This document shows positions 8,061-16,803 of a stretch of DNA of 28,719 nt, piece after piece. The notes beneath the pieces were generated by a model that saw nothing but the letters and a program-made list of their open reading frames with translations, had not been told where the DNA came from and did no database searches. Positions within the stretch are counted from its first letter, which is position 1. The number at the start of each line of letters is the position of its first letter. The position numbers were made by a program, and so were the translations under genes. The stretch spans positions 1-28,719 of the forward strand of contig PLIQ01000438.1 in assembly GCA_003140115.1 (NCBI GenBank), in the 5' to 3' direction. This DNA is from Actinomycetota bacterium (lineage in GTDB: Bacteria; Actinomycetota; Actinomycetes; Streptosporangiales; Streptosporangiaceae).

Positions 8061-8843
8061 ATGCTGTGGATCGACCTTGAAGGTGCCGTCAACGTGCGCG
8101 ACCTGGGCGGCCTGCCGACCGACGACGGCGGCCAGACGGTGAGCGGCCGACTACTGCGGGCTGACAACCTGCAGGAACTGTCGGCCTCCGACGTCAGCCG
8201 GCTCGTGCAGGACATCGGCGTGACCACTGTGGTCGACTTGCGCAGCTCAGCCGAACTGGCGGCCGAGGGCCCGGCGCCGCTGGATGCCATCCCCGGCGTC
8301 CGGCACACTCATCATCCGGTGGTACCCGAGATCGGATTGGCTACCGACGTGGTGGCCGAGGCATTGCTGGTCAAGAAGAGGCAGGACCAATCGCGCTTCC
8401 CGGGCGATCCCACCTGCGGGCACTACCTGGGCTACCTGGAGGACCGCCCGAACGAGGTGGTGGGCGCGGTGCGCAGCGTCGCACACGATCAGGGCGCGGC
8501 GCTCGTCCATTGCGCGGCCGGCAAGGACCGCACCGGCGTGGTGGTGGCACTGGCCCTCGCCGCGGCCGGTGTCCGGCCGCAGGCCGTGGTGGACGATTAC
8601 GCCGCGACAGGGGAGCGCACCGAGGCCATCCTGAATCGCCTGCGCCGCTCACCCACCTACGCCCGGGACATCGACAGCAAGCCGGTCGAAGCTCACCGGG
8701 CCCGGGCGGAAACGATGACAGCCTTCCTCGAGCAGATGGATTCCCGTTACGGCGGGGTCACCCGCTGGCTGACCGATCATGGTCTCAGTGCCGGGGATCT
8801 GGACCTGCTGCGCGCCAAACTGCGCCGTCCGTTACCAACCTGA
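8061..8843 (+). CDS. Tyrosine/serine protein phosphatase (PtpB-like)
   Basis: This 260-residue protein belongs to the bacterial dual-specificity/tyrosine phosphatase family (the Mycobacterium PtpB type), which removes phosphate from phosphotyrosine, phosphoserine or phosphoinositides through a cysteinyl-phosphate intermediate. The N-terminal NVRDLGGLPTDDG block, the DLRSSAEL strand and the P-loop HCAAGKDRTG (Cys151, Arg157) are all present. The length fits the family. ATG 8061 has an AGGG upstream and begins directly with the family N-terminus (MLWIDLEGAVNVRDLGG). An open frame extends upstream to 7944 but is not needed. A hairpin follows at 8875, and the next gene starts 215 bases later. Confidence 0.9.
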   Translation: MLWIDLEGAVNVRDLGGLPTDDGGQTVSGRLLRADNLQELSASDVSRLVQDIGVTTVVDLRSSAELAAEGPAPLDAIPGVRHTHHPVVPEIGLATDVVAEALLVKKRQDQSRFPGDPTCGHYLGYLEDRPNEVVGAVRSVAHDQGAALVHCAAGKDRTGVVVALALAAAGVRPQAVVDDYAATGERTEAILNRLRRSPTYARDIDSKPVEAHRARAETMTAFLEQMDSRYGGVTRWLTDHGLSAGDLDLLRAKLRRPLPT

Positions 8844-8924
8844 TATCGCAGGCCGTCTGCGGTCTCACATGATGGGCGATCGGTACGAACCGGTCGCCGC
8901 AGGTCAGGGATGTTACCAACCTGA
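8831..8924. repeat. Pair of 13-bp direct repeats
   Basis: GTTACCAACCTGA occurs at 8831-8843, where it includes the phosphatase stop codon, and again at 8912-8924. The copies flank the terminator-like hairpin. Their function is unknown; slippage or a small insertion are possible origins. Confidence 0.6.
8875..8898 (+). terminator. Candidate terminator after the phosphatase gene
   Basis: GGCGATCGGT-ACGA-ACCGGTCGCC forms a 10-bp stem with one G-U wobble, 31 bases after the stop codon. No T-tract follows. Confidence 0.55.
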
Positions 8925-8972
8925 CCAGTAACGGCTTCCCGGTCGCCATGGGCTGGATACCTCCCGTTTTTG

Positions 8973-9014
8973 TTGGCTAGTCATGATCTCGACTTGTCTA
9001 GCCAAGATTTGGCT
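8973..9014. promoter_or_regulatory. Cluster of three TTGGCT elements upstream of importer 1 (candidate operator)
   Basis: TTGGCTAG (8973-8980) is repeated inverted as CTAGCCAA (8998-9005), and again direct as TTGGCT (9009-9014). The second and third form AGCCAA-GAT-TTGGCT, a perfect 6-3-6 repeat. The middle copy also lies in the near-palindrome CTTGTCTAGCCAAG (8993-9006), whose CTAG centre resembles known HutC/DasR-type GntR sites. The cluster ends 45 bases before the GTG of the binding-protein gene. A related element occurs at 22053-22066. Confidence 0.6.
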
Positions 9015-9058
9015 TTTTGCATCCCGGGTTCCCGGGGACTGCGCTTGGGAGGGAAATA

Positions 9059-10225
9059 GTGCGCGCAAGGCACCTGATTGCGGCCACCGCCGCAGTTGCC
9101 AGCGGCCTGCTGCTCACTGCGGCTTGCGGCAGCTCGTCGAGTTCCAGCGGCAGCAGCACCGGCGGCAGTACCAGCAGCAGCACCACCAGCACCACTAACT
9201 GGGCGACCGCTACCTCCGCTGCGGCGGGCGGCGGCATGAGTGCCCTGGTCGCAGCGGCCGAGAAGGAAGGCCAGCTCAACGTCATCACGTTGCCCTCTAA
9301 CTGGGCCAACTACGGCACGATCATGAAGGACTTCACCGCCAAGTACGGGATCAAGATCACCGACGCCAACCCGGACGGCTCCAGCCAGGACGAACTGAAC
9401 GCCATCGCTCAGCTCAAGGGCCAGAGCCGCGCCCCCGACGTGGTTGACGTGGGTACCGCGTTCGCGGTCAAGGGCGACCAAGCAGGCGACTGGGCCCCGT
9501 ACGAGGTAGCGACCTGGAGCAACATCCCAGCCGACGCCAAGGCCTCGGACGGCAGCTGGTACGCCGACTACGGCGGATACGTGGCGATCGGGTACAACTC
9601 GGCGACGGTAAAGACCCCGCCGACTTCGTTCGCGGACCTGCTCAAGCCCATCTACAAGAACCAGGTGGCCATCAACGGCAACCCGACCCAGGCGAGCGCC
9701 GCGTTCTCAGCCGTATTCGCCTCGGCGCTGGCCAACGGCGGCTCGCTCAACGACATCACCCCTGGTATCAACTACTTCAAGAAGCTGCACGACGTGGGCA
9801 ACTTCGTACCGGTCGCGGCCAGCGCGGCGACGATGGAAAGCGGCCAGACGCCGATCGTGATCTGGTGGGACTACCTGCTGGCCTCCGAAATCGGCCCCAG
9901 CGTCCCCGGCCTGAAGATCGTGATCCCGTCGGACGCGTCCTACGCCGCCTACTACGACCAGGCCATCAGCAAGTACGCGCCCGACCCGGCCGCGGCCCGG
10001 CTGTGGGAGGAATACCTGTACTCCACCGTCGGCCAGAACCTCTGGCTCGAGGGCGAGGCCCGGCCGATCGAGCTGGCGACCCTAGTGGCGAACGGCACGG
10101 TCAACCAGAGCGCGTACAAGGCGCTGCCGCCTGCCCCGGCCGGCAACGTCACCTTCCCCACTCAGGCCCAGCAAGCGGCGGCCGAGAACGTCGTCGCCCA
10201 GCAGTGGTCCAGCGTGATCGGTTAG
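9059..10225 (+). CDS. ABC importer 1: phosphonate-type substrate-binding lipoprotein
   Basis: This is the extracellular binding protein (388 residues) of the first importer. GTG 9059 is chosen because a GGGAGGG site lies just upstream and it yields a clean lipoprotein signal (RARH, hydrophobic core, lipobox LTAAC) followed by a long Ser/Gly/Thr tether. The body is of the iron/polyamine/2-aminoethylphosphonate class (MSALVAAAEKEGQLNVITLP, DYGGYVAIGYNSA, PAAARLWEEYLYS, LWLEGEARPIE). It is clearly paralogous to the protein at 17667-18812. It leads a four-gene operon with permease, permease and ATPase. Its substrate is inferred from the phosphonate catabolic genes nearby: 2-aminoethylphosphonate or an N-methylated form. 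Sequence alone does not exclude another small charged compound. Confidence 0.85.
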   Translation: MRARHLIAATAAVASGLLLTAACGSSSSSSGSSTGGSTSSSTTSTTNWATATSAAAGGGMSALVAAAEKEGQLNVITLPSNWANYGTIMKDFTAKYGIKITDANPDGSSQDELNAIAQLKGQSRAPDVVDVGTAFAVKGDQAGDWAPYEVATWSNIPADAKASDGSWYADYGGYVAIGYNSATVKTPPTSFADLLKPIYKNQVAINGNPTQASAAFSAVFASALANGGSLNDITPGINYFKKLHDVGNFVPVAASAATMESGQTPIVIWWDYLLASEIGPSVPGLKIVIPSDASYAAYYDQAISKYAPDPAAARLWEEYLYSTVGQNLWLEGEARPIELATLVANGTVNQSAYKALPPAPAGNVTFPTQAQQAAAENVVAQQWSSVIG

Positions 10226-10227
10226 CG

Positions 10228-11181
10228 GTGGACCAGACCGTAGCGGCCCCGGGATCCCTGGCGGATCCCGGGGCCCCCGGGTCCGACCCCGCCGCCGAGG
10301 CCGGCCCCCTGGGGAGGCTGACCGTACCGGGCGCCCTGCGCTGGCTGCGCCGGGTAGCCGGTATCGTTCCGTTCGGCGCGTACGTGACGCTCGGGCTGCT
10401 GCTGCCGATGATCGCGGTCGCGGTCGGAGCCTTCGAGACCAACAACGGCGGCTTCACCTTCAACAACATCAGCGCCGCCACCCACGGCATCTACCTGCAC
10501 GGCTTCTGGCAGAGCATCATCTTGTCCGTATTCACCTCGATCCTGCCGGCCATCTTCGGGCTGCTGATCGCGTACGCGATCTTCACCGCCAAGCGCGGGA
10601 ACGTGCTGCGGCAGGTCGTGATCACCGCCTCCGGCGTGTTCGCCAACTTCGGCGGCGTGCCGCTGGCCTTCCTGTTCATCGCTTCCCTCGGATCCAGCGG
10701 GCTCATTACCCACTGGCTCGCGAACATCGGGTTCAACCTTTACGGCTACGGCTTCAGCTTGTATTCCCTTAGCGGCGTGATCGTGGTGTACCTGTACTTC
10801 CAGATCCCGCTGATGGTGCTGGTCATCCTGCCGGCCCTGGAGGGGCTGCGCCCCGCGTGGCGCGAAGCGGCCGAGAACATGGGCGCGCGGACCTGGGAGT
10901 ACTGGCGCTTCGTGGGCGGCCCGGTGCTGCTGCCGTCGTTCCTGGGCTGTGTGCTGCTGCTGTTCGGCAGCGCGCTGTCCGCGTACGCCACCGCCGAGGC
11001 GCTCACCAACGGGACGATCCCGCTGACCGCGATCCAGATCGGGTCGTTCCTGAACGGGAACGTCATCGCCGGCCAGGAGAACATCGGCAAGGCGCTCGGC
11101 CTGGGCATGGTGGTCATCATCGCGGTCGCGATGATCATCTATGTCATGCTGCAACGGAGGGCCGCCAAATGGCTGCGGTAG
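10228..11181 (+). CDS. ABC importer 1: inner-membrane permease A
   Basis: This 317-residue permease has a roughly 40-residue Pro/Gly/Ala-rich cytoplasmic N-terminus and about six membrane spans (first near VPFGAYVTLGLLLPMIAVAVGAF). The EAA loop reads REAAENMGARTWEYWRFVGGPVLLPSFLG, as in PotB/PhnU-type components. GTG 10228 follows the binding-protein stop by two bases and is preferred to upstream in-frame starts inside that gene. Its last 13 bases overlap the start of the second permease. It forms the transport channel together with permease B; the ATPase docks on the EAA loops. Confidence 0.88.
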   Translation: MDQTVAAPGSLADPGAPGSDPAAEAGPLGRLTVPGALRWLRRVAGIVPFGAYVTLGLLLPMIAVAVGAFETNNGGFTFNNISAATHGIYLHGFWQSIILSVFTSILPAIFGLLIAYAIFTAKRGNVLRQVVITASGVFANFGGVPLAFLFIASLGSSGLITHWLANIGFNLYGYGFSLYSLSGVIVVYLYFQIPLMVLVILPALEGLRPAWREAAENMGARTWEYWRFVGGPVLLPSFLGCVLLLFGSALSAYATAEALTNGTIPLTAIQIGSFLNGNVIAGQENIGKALGLGMVVIIAVAMIIYVMLQRRAAKWLR

Positions 11182-12017
11182 CCGATACCCAGATCGTGAA
11201 GGCGCCGCGCCGGGCCGCACGGCAAGGAGCCCCCCGGGCCGGCACAGCCTGGCGCTGGGTGGTCCTGCTGATCGCCGCCGTGTTCTTCCTGCTGCCACTG
11301 ATCGTGGCGCTCCGGTTCGCCGGGATCAAGGCCTTCGGTTCGGTGGTCAGCGAACCAGGCTTCACCTCCTCCCTAGGCCTGTCAGTCCGGCTGGCGGTCG
11401 TCACCACGGTGATCACGATCGTGCTCATGTTGCCCACTACCGTCTACGTCCACCTACGGCTGCCCGGGATCCGGCGGCTGATGGAGGGAATCACGATCCT
11501 GCCGATCGTCATCCCGCCGGTGGTGCTGATCGTGGGCGTCCTGCAGATCGCCCCGGGCTCGCTCAAGGGCACGCCGTACCTGCTGGGGCTGGAGTACGTC
11601 GTGCTGGCCATGCCCTTCGCCTACCGGGCCATCGACGCCGGCCTACGCTCGCTGGACCTGAAGACGGTTACCGAGGCGTCCAACTCGCTGGGGGCCGGCT
11701 GGGTCAGCACGATGCTGCGGGTGATCCTGCCGAACCTGCGGACCGCGTTGCTGTCGGCCATCGTCTTGACCGTGGCCCTGGTGCTCGGCGAGTACACGAT
11801 GGCCAGCCTGGCGCTGTACCAGACCTTCCCGGTGTGGATCTACGTCAACAGCCAGACCAGCGGCCAGGTGTCGGTCGCGGCCTCACTGCTCGCGCTGTTC
11901 GTGACCTGGATCTTCCTCATGGGCATCACGGTGCTCGGAACCCGACAGTCGCGCAGGACCGGCGGCGGCTCGGTCACGCTGTTTACCGTCGCACGTCAAG
12001 AAACGCGGGGTAATTAA
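11169..12017 (+). CDS. ABC importer 1: inner-membrane permease B
   Basis: This 282-residue permease of the PotC/PhnV type begins at ATG 11169 within the end of permease A (a 13-base overlap), with GGAGG upstream. A basic N-terminus (KAPRRAARQG) precedes about six membrane spans. The EAA loop is EASNSLGAGWVSTMLRVILPNLRTALLSA. The stop TAA 12015-12017 shares its last base with the ATG of the ATPase gene (TAATG), so translation is coupled. The same 13-base overlap, with the same ATGGCTGCGGTA sequence, occurs at the permease A/B junction of importer 2, showing that the two operons descend from one duplicated unit. Confidence 0.9.
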   Translation: MAAVADTQIVKAPRRAARQGAPRAGTAWRWVVLLIAAVFFLLPLIVALRFAGIKAFGSVVSEPGFTSSLGLSVRLAVVTTVITIVLMLPTTVYVHLRLPGIRRLMEGITILPIVIPPVVLIVGVLQIAPGSLKGTPYLLGLEYVVLAMPFAYRAIDAGLRSLDLKTVTEASNSLGAGWVSTMLRVILPNLRTALLSAIVLTVALVLGEYTMASLALYQTFPVWIYVNSQTSGQVSVAASLLALFVTWIFLMGITVLGTRQSRRTGGGSVTLFTVARQETRGN

Positions 12018-13126
12018 TGACCACCAACACCGCCCGGGACGCCACCGCGGCCGACGGCACCCGGCAGATGACCGAGGCCCGGGGCACGAGCGTGGTGCTG
12101 CAGAATCTGAGCCGCTTCTTCGGGGCCACCAAGGCCCTGGACGGGCTGTCCATCGACATGGCCCCGGGCGAGCTGGTCGCGCTGCTCGGTCCGTCCGGCT
12201 GCGGCAAGACTACGGCCCTGCGCATCGTGGCCGGCTTTGAGATCGCGGATACCGGATCTGTCCTGATCGACAGCAAGGACATCTCCTCGGTGCCGGCCGC
12301 CAAGCGGGACATGGGCATGGTGTTCCAGAGCTACAGCCTGTTCCCGAACATGAGCGCGCTGGACAACGTGGCCTTCGGGCTCCGGATGCGCAAGGTAGGC
12401 GCGGGCGACCGGCGCAAGCGGGCCGGTGAGCTGCTGGACCTGGTCGGCCTGGCCCCGCAGGCCAAGCAGTACCCGCACCAGCTGTCGGGTGGGCAGCAGC
12501 AGCGCGTCGCACTGGCCCGGGCCCTGGCCATCGAGCCGCGGGTGCTGCTGCTGGACGAGCCGCTGTCCGCCCTGGACGCCAAGGTCCGCCTGCAGCTCCG
12601 CGAGCAGATCCGCACCCTGCAGCAGCGGCTGGGCACCACCACCTTGTTCGTCACCCACGACCAGGAGGAAGCCCTGTCGATGGCGGACCGAGTCGGGGTC
12701 ATGAACAAGGGCAAGCTGGAGCAGATCGCCGCGCCGGACGAGCTGTACGATCACCCGGCCACCGCGTTCGTGGCCGAGTTCGTCGGCGTCATGAACCGGA
12801 TCCCGGCCGAACTCCAAGGCGGCGGGATGGTGACCGCGCTCGACAGCACTGTGCCGGTCAGGGGCGAGGCTCCGGACGAAAGCACGAGCGCGGTAGACGT
12901 GCTGGTCCGGCCGGAAGGGCTGACCATGGCGGTCATCGAGAACGGAAACGGGATCGTGACCACCAGGACGTTCCTCGGCTCGGTGACCCGGGTCGCCGTC
13001 CTGCTGTCCGGGGACGTCACCGTGCAGGTCGACAAGGCCAGCTCGGAGGCCGGCGCGCTGGCCCCGGGCACCTCGGTCTCGGTGACCCTCCCCAGCGAAC
13101 CGGTGCTGATCGCACCGAGGTCCTAG
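12017..13126 (+). CDS. ABC importer 1: ATP-binding protein
   Basis: This 369-residue cytoplasmic ATPase powers importer 1. All motifs are intact: Walker A GPSGCGKTT, Q-loop MVFQSYSLFP, signature LSGGQQQRVALARAL, Walker B VLLLDEPLSALD, and H-loop LFVTHDQEEAL. A C-terminal TOBE-type regulatory region follows (LVRPEGLTMAVIENG, TFLGSVTRVAVLLSG). The architecture is that of PotA/PhnT. It is the last gene of the operon and converges on the metallophosphoesterase gene with only five bases between the stop codons, leaving no room for a separate terminator. Confidence 0.93.
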   Translation: MTTNTARDATAADGTRQMTEARGTSVVLQNLSRFFGATKALDGLSIDMAPGELVALLGPSGCGKTTALRIVAGFEIADTGSVLIDSKDISSVPAAKRDMGMVFQSYSLFPNMSALDNVAFGLRMRKVGAGDRRKRAGELLDLVGLAPQAKQYPHQLSGGQQQRVALARALAIEPRVLLLDEPLSALDAKVRLQLREQIRTLQQRLGTTTLFVTHDQEEALSMADRVGVMNKGKLEQIAAPDELYDHPATAFVAEFVGVMNRIPAELQGGGMVTALDSTVPVRGEAPDESTSAVDVLVRPEGLTMAVIENGNGIVTTRTFLGSVTRVAVLLSGDVTVQVDKASSEAGALAPGTSVSVTLPSEPVLIAPRS

Positions 13127-13131
13127 CGCGC

Positions 13132-14808
13132 CTACGCGCCAGGCAGGCGCTTGACCGGGAAGGGGGGGATGACGCGCAGTTCGGTGTTCCGGTCGCTGGC
13201 GGCTCCGGCCATGACCGACACCGCCCACGGGAAGTTAGCCGCAAGCTCGCGATGCAGCGCGGCGAGGTCATCGGTGGTTTCCAGCGACACGGGCCGCAGC
13301 GGCGTGTCGTGGTCCACCATGGTGGTCACGATGGACAGGTACTCGCCGTGGTCGACAAGTTCGACCACACGGGTCTGGCACGGCCAGTCCGCCACCGCGC
13401 AGGTGGTGACCTCCCAGAACCCGCGGGCCGGGTCGGCCGGGTCGTGGTGCGAGCGAACCGTGTTGGTGTGCGTGTGACCGTTCAGCCACAGCACCACGTT
13501 CGGGAACCGGTGGACCAGGGCCACGAGGTCGGCGGCGCCCAGTACCGGCTCGCCGCCTGATCCCGGGTGAGCGCCGCGCGGGTTATCGAGCGTGCTGCTG
13601 CCGTGATGGGAGAACAGGATCACGAGCCGGTCGTCGTGGCCGGTCCGGACCTCGCTCCCGTCCGCTGTCCGGTAGGCCGAGTGGACCTCGCCGAGCCTGG
13701 CTTCCAGCCACCGGGCCTGGTCCCGGTCCAGGCACCCGGCCGCCCCGCCGGCCAGGCAGTTGGTGTCCAGCGCGATGAACCGGGCGGCCGGGGTGTCGTG
13801 GACGTAATACGCGGTACCGTCCAGCCGGTTGCGCTCGCTGAACCCGTGGCCGAACGGCCGCGAACCGGCTCGAAGGTGGGCGTCGACGAAATCCCGCCGG
13901 CTGATCGGCCTGCGGAAGGCATCCGCTGTGACCGACCGGGACGGGCCGGCCATGAACGCCTCGGGGCGGGTGGTGAACAGCTCGAGCGCCAGGTCGTGGT
14001 TGAAGTCCGCGGGCAGTGCGGTCGGCTTCTTGCTGCCGGTCAGTGCCGCGGCCAGGCCCGGGGTCTGGATGCCGACGCCCTGGTTGAGCGCCTCGTGATT
14101 ACCGAAGCAGGACAGCCAGGGGAGACCCAGGCCGGCCGCGGAGAACTCGCGCAGCGCCCGCCGGAGCAGGCCAGGGTGATGCGGGAAGCCGTATTCGCGC
14201 CGGAAGAGGTCCGGTCCGCCGGGACCCGCTCCGTCGGGTCTCCAGAAGACGTCGCCCGGCCAGTCAAGCGCCTGCACCCCCTCGTAGTCCTGCCCACCGG
14301 AATCCGGCGCGACCACGCCGCCTTCGAACAGGGCGAGGAACGCCTGCAACTCGTTCCACTGCGCGTTGTCGATCGCGTCGCCCGTGGTCACGGCGAGCTG
14401 CAAGGGCAGACCCGTCGCCGGACCCTGTACCGCGCCGAGAGTGCGGACGGTGGCGTCGACGGCGTGCACCGTAAGCGCCTCCTGGGGGCGTTGCACGGGC
14501 AGGATCTCGGCGTACCTGGGATCGGCGAAACGGGCGTTGAGGAATTCGAACCGTGCGGGCGACTGAACGTCGGCGAGCTGCAGGTCGGTGATGTGAACCA
14601 GGCACAGCAGCGGACGGCCGGAACCGGGCGCGTCCGCCGCGTCCGCCCTGGCCGCGCCGAAGTCGTCGCGGATCAGGTGCGATTCACCGGCGCGGGCCTC
14701 GACGGCCCGGTAGGGGGCCGACCCCCCGTTACGGAGTACTGCTCCGCGCTCGAGGCGGCGATGGGTGGTCAGCGGCGGAGGCCGTCCGGGCCCGTGGTGG
14801 TGGCTCAC
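13132..14808 (-). CDS. Calcineurin-type metallophosphoesterase (TIGR03767-like)
   Basis: This 558-residue phosphoesterase has the five metal-site motifs spread by long inserts: HITDLQ (72-77; Gln where many relatives have His), GDAIDN (143-148), GNHE (236-239), SHHG (400-403) and GHTH (444-447). It resembles the actinobacterial metallophosphoesterases grouped as TIGR03767. Many of those carry a Tat signal, but none is visible here, so it should act in the cytoplasm. GTG 14808 overlaps the TGA of the importer 2 ATPase (GTGA), making it the fifth gene of that operon. Coupling to an importer suggests it trims an imported substrate, for example a phosphonate or phosphate ester; that is inference. 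A different phosphodiester or nucleotide substrate is equally possible. Confidence 0.85.
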   Translation of the reverse strand: MSHHHGPGRPPPLTTHRRLERGAVLRNGGSAPYRAVEARAGESHLIRDDFGAARADAADAPGSGRPLLCLVHITDLQLADVQSPARFEFLNARFADPRYAEILPVQRPQEALTVHAVDATVRTLGAVQGPATGLPLQLAVTTGDAIDNAQWNELQAFLALFEGGVVAPDSGGQDYEGVQALDWPGDVFWRPDGAGPGGPDLFRREYGFPHHPGLLRRALREFSAAGLGLPWLSCFGNHEALNQGVGIQTPGLAAALTGSKKPTALPADFNHDLALELFTTRPEAFMAGPSRSVTADAFRRPISRRDFVDAHLRAGSRPFGHGFSERNRLDGTAYYVHDTPAARFIALDTNCLAGGAAGCLDRDQARWLEARLGEVHSAYRTADGSEVRTGHDDRLVILFSHHGSSTLDNPRGAHPGSGGEPVLGAADLVALVHRFPNVVLWLNGHTHTNTVRSHHDPADPARGFWEVTTCAVADWPCQTRVVELVDHGEYLSIVTTMVDHDTPLRPVSLETTDDLAALHRELAANFPWAVSVMAGAASDRNTELRVIPPFPVKRLPGA

Positions 14809-15929
14809 GCCTCGTCCCCGGCCACCGAGACGGCCGGGTCCGAGCTGGCCGATACGAGCACCGGGTCAGGCCGGATGGTCAGCGCGACCCGGCTGCCCGC
14901 CGGCAGCGCGGTCGCATCTGCGGTCGTAACTTGAGCCAGGATGGTGGCGTCGCCAAGATCGACGGTGACCCGGCTGGTCGCACCGAGGAAGGTAACGGCG
15001 ATCACGGTGCCGACCAGCAAGCCGGACTCGGGCGCGTCGTGGGAGGCCAGCGTCACCGCTTCCGGTCGCACCAGCGCGACCACCTGGCCGTCGGGCGTCT
15101 CACGGTCCACCAGCGGCAGCGTGCAACCGCGGACGGTCAGCTGGCCGGCCCGGACCTCGCCGACCAGCCGGTTGGTGAGACCGACGAACTCGGCCACGAA
15201 CGACGTGGCCGGGCGCGAGTAGACCTCGACGGGCGGCGCGAGCTGCTCGATGTGGCCTTCCCGCATGACCCCGACCCGGTCCGCGATGGCCAGCGCCTCT
15301 TCCTGGTCGTGGGTGACGAACAGCGTGGTGATGCCCACCTCGAGCTGGATCCGGCGGATCTGGTCCCGCAGCTGCGCCCGGACCTTGGCGTCCAGTGCCG
15401 ACAGCGGCTCGTCAAGCAGCAGCACCTGCGGCTCGATGGCCAGGGCTCGGGCCAGGGCGACCCGCTGCTGCTGGCCGCCGGAGAGCTGGTGCGGGTACCG
15501 GTCCGCCTGCGTGGGCAGGTCCACCAGTTCCAGCATCTCCATCGCGCGCTTGTCCCGCTGAGCCGCGCCGATCCGGCGCAGCCGCAGCCCGAAGGCCACG
15601 TTCTGCCGCACCGTCATGTGCGGGAACAGCGAGTAGGCCTGGAACACCATCCCCATGTCACGCTTGCTGGCGGGCAGGCGAGTGATGTCCTTACCGCCGA
15701 CGAAGATCTGCCCGGCGTCGGCGTCCTCCAGTCCCGCCAGCAGGCGCAGCGTCGTGGTCTTGCCGCAGCCCGACGGGCCGAGTAGCACGATGAGCTCACC
15801 GGGCTGCAGGGTCAGGTCAAGGCGGTCGAGCGCGACGACGGGGCCATAGTGCCGGCTCAGTGCCTCCATCCGCACCTCGACAGCGGTCCGGGCCGCGCCA
15901 TCTTGTGCCCTGGTCATTGGCGAAGTCAC
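14805..15929 (-). CDS. ABC importer 2: ATP-binding protein
   Basis: This 374-residue ATPase is paralogous to the one at 12017-13126. Its motifs are Walker A GPSGCGKTT, Q-loop MVFQAYSLFP, signature LSGGQQQRVALARAL, Walker B VLLLDEPLSALD and H-loop LFVTHDQEEAL, with a TOBE region near VALVRPEAVTLASHD. GTG 15929 is chosen: a GAGG site lies just upstream, overlapping the permease B stop. A TTG at 15968 and an ATG at 15917 are in-frame alternatives. Its stop overlaps the metallophosphoesterase start. It differs most from its paralogue in the C-terminal third, where regulatory ligands usually act. Confidence 0.92.
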   Translation of the reverse strand: MTSPMTRAQDGAARTAVEVRMEALSRHYGPVVALDRLDLTLQPGELIVLLGPSGCGKTTTLRLLAGLEDADAGQIFVGGKDITRLPASKRDMGMVFQAYSLFPHMTVRQNVAFGLRLRRIGAAQRDKRAMEMLELVDLPTQADRYPHQLSGGQQQRVALARALAIEPQVLLLDEPLSALDAKVRAQLRDQIRRIQLEVGITTLFVTHDQEEALAIADRVGVMREGHIEQLAPPVEVYSRPATSFVAEFVGLTNRLVGEVRAGQLTVRGCTLPLVDRETPDGQVVALVRPEAVTLASHDAPESGLLVGTVIAVTFLGATSRVTVDLGDATILAQVTTADATALPAGSRVALTIRPDPVLVSASSDPAVSVAGDEA

Positions 15930-15939
15930 GGGCCGTACC

Positions 15940-16803
15940 TCATCCCCGGCCGCGACGGCGGCGGCCAACGTAGGAAAGGATCATCAGCAGCGCGAAGGCA
16001 AACAGCAGCGCGGCGAACGAGGTCGAGAAGAGCACCCCGGCATTCGGCGTGTTCCGGCTGATGGAGTACAGCTCCACCTGCAGGTTGGTGTACAGCAGCA
16101 GATAGGCGATGGTGAACTCGCCGAGTACCAGCGACCAGGTCAGCAGCACGGCGTTCAGGATGCTTTGCCGCATGTTCGGCGCGATCACCCGGACGATCAC
16201 GGTGAACCAGCTTGCCCCGAGACTGCGCGCGGCCTCGGACAGCGTCGTCACGTCGATCGCGCCCAGTCCGGCGGCGAGCGCCCGGTAGGCGTAGGGCAGC
16301 GCCAGGATCACGTAGACCCAGAACAGCATGAGGGCCGACAGGCTGTAGTGCTGGATCCTGTTGTAGATCTCGCCCAGGCCGACCACCAGCACGATCGAGG
16401 GGATGGTGAGCGGCAGCAAGCACAGGACCTCGATGGTGCGCGCCAGCCACGGCACCCGCAGCCGGACCCAGATCATGGTCGGTACCAGCAGCACCAGCAT
16501 GACCGCGCAGGTGATGACCGCCAGTTCCAGGGTGATCTCGATCGCGCTCAGCAAGGGAGGAATTCCCGTGTTCTGATACGAAGCGATCTGCCGCCAGGCC
16601 GTCAGCGACCAGGTGCCGAGCTTGGCCCCCTCCAGGGAGAACCGGAGCATGGCTAGCAGCGGCAGGAGGAAGAACAGCCCGAACACGGTGAAGACCACGT
16701 AACGGAAAACGTTCAGCCGTCTGCGCCGGCCAGCCTGCATGCCTCGCGTGCGCCCGGCCGACGCGGCGGCGGCGCTCTCATTGAGCGCGGTTACCGCAGC
16801 CAT
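15940..16803 (-). CDS. ABC importer 2: inner-membrane permease B
   Basis: This 287-residue PotC/PhnV-type permease starts at ATG 16803, 13 bases inside the 3' end of permease A. A basic N-terminus (RTRGMQAGRRRR) precedes about six membrane spans. The EAA loop is EAARSLGASWFTVIVRVIAPNMRQSILNA. The late segment VLGEFTIAYLLLYTNLQVELYSIS matches the corresponding part of permease B of importer 1 (VLGEYTMASLALYQTFPVWIYVNS). It ends with a very basic tail (GRRRRGRG). The ATPase gene follows ten bases after its stop. Confidence 0.9.
   Translation of the reverse strand: MAAVTALNESAAAASAGRTRGMQAGRRRRLNVFRYVVFTVFGLFFLLPLLAMLRFSLEGAKLGTWSLTAWRQIASYQNTGIPPLLSAIEITLELAVITCAVMLVLLVPTMIWVRLRVPWLARTIEVLCLLPLTIPSIVLVVGLGEIYNRIQHYSLSALMLFWVYVILALPYAYRALAAGLGAIDVTTLSEAARSLGASWFTVIVRVIAPNMRQSILNAVLLTWSLVLGEFTIAYLLLYTNLQVELYSISRNTPNAGVLFSTSFAALLFAFALLMILSYVGRRRRGRG

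Noticed and set aside
9023..9037. CCCGGG-TT-CCCGGG in the importer 1 leader as a riboswitch
   Set aside because: It is a short GC hairpin only; no riboswitch core or alternative pairing is visible.
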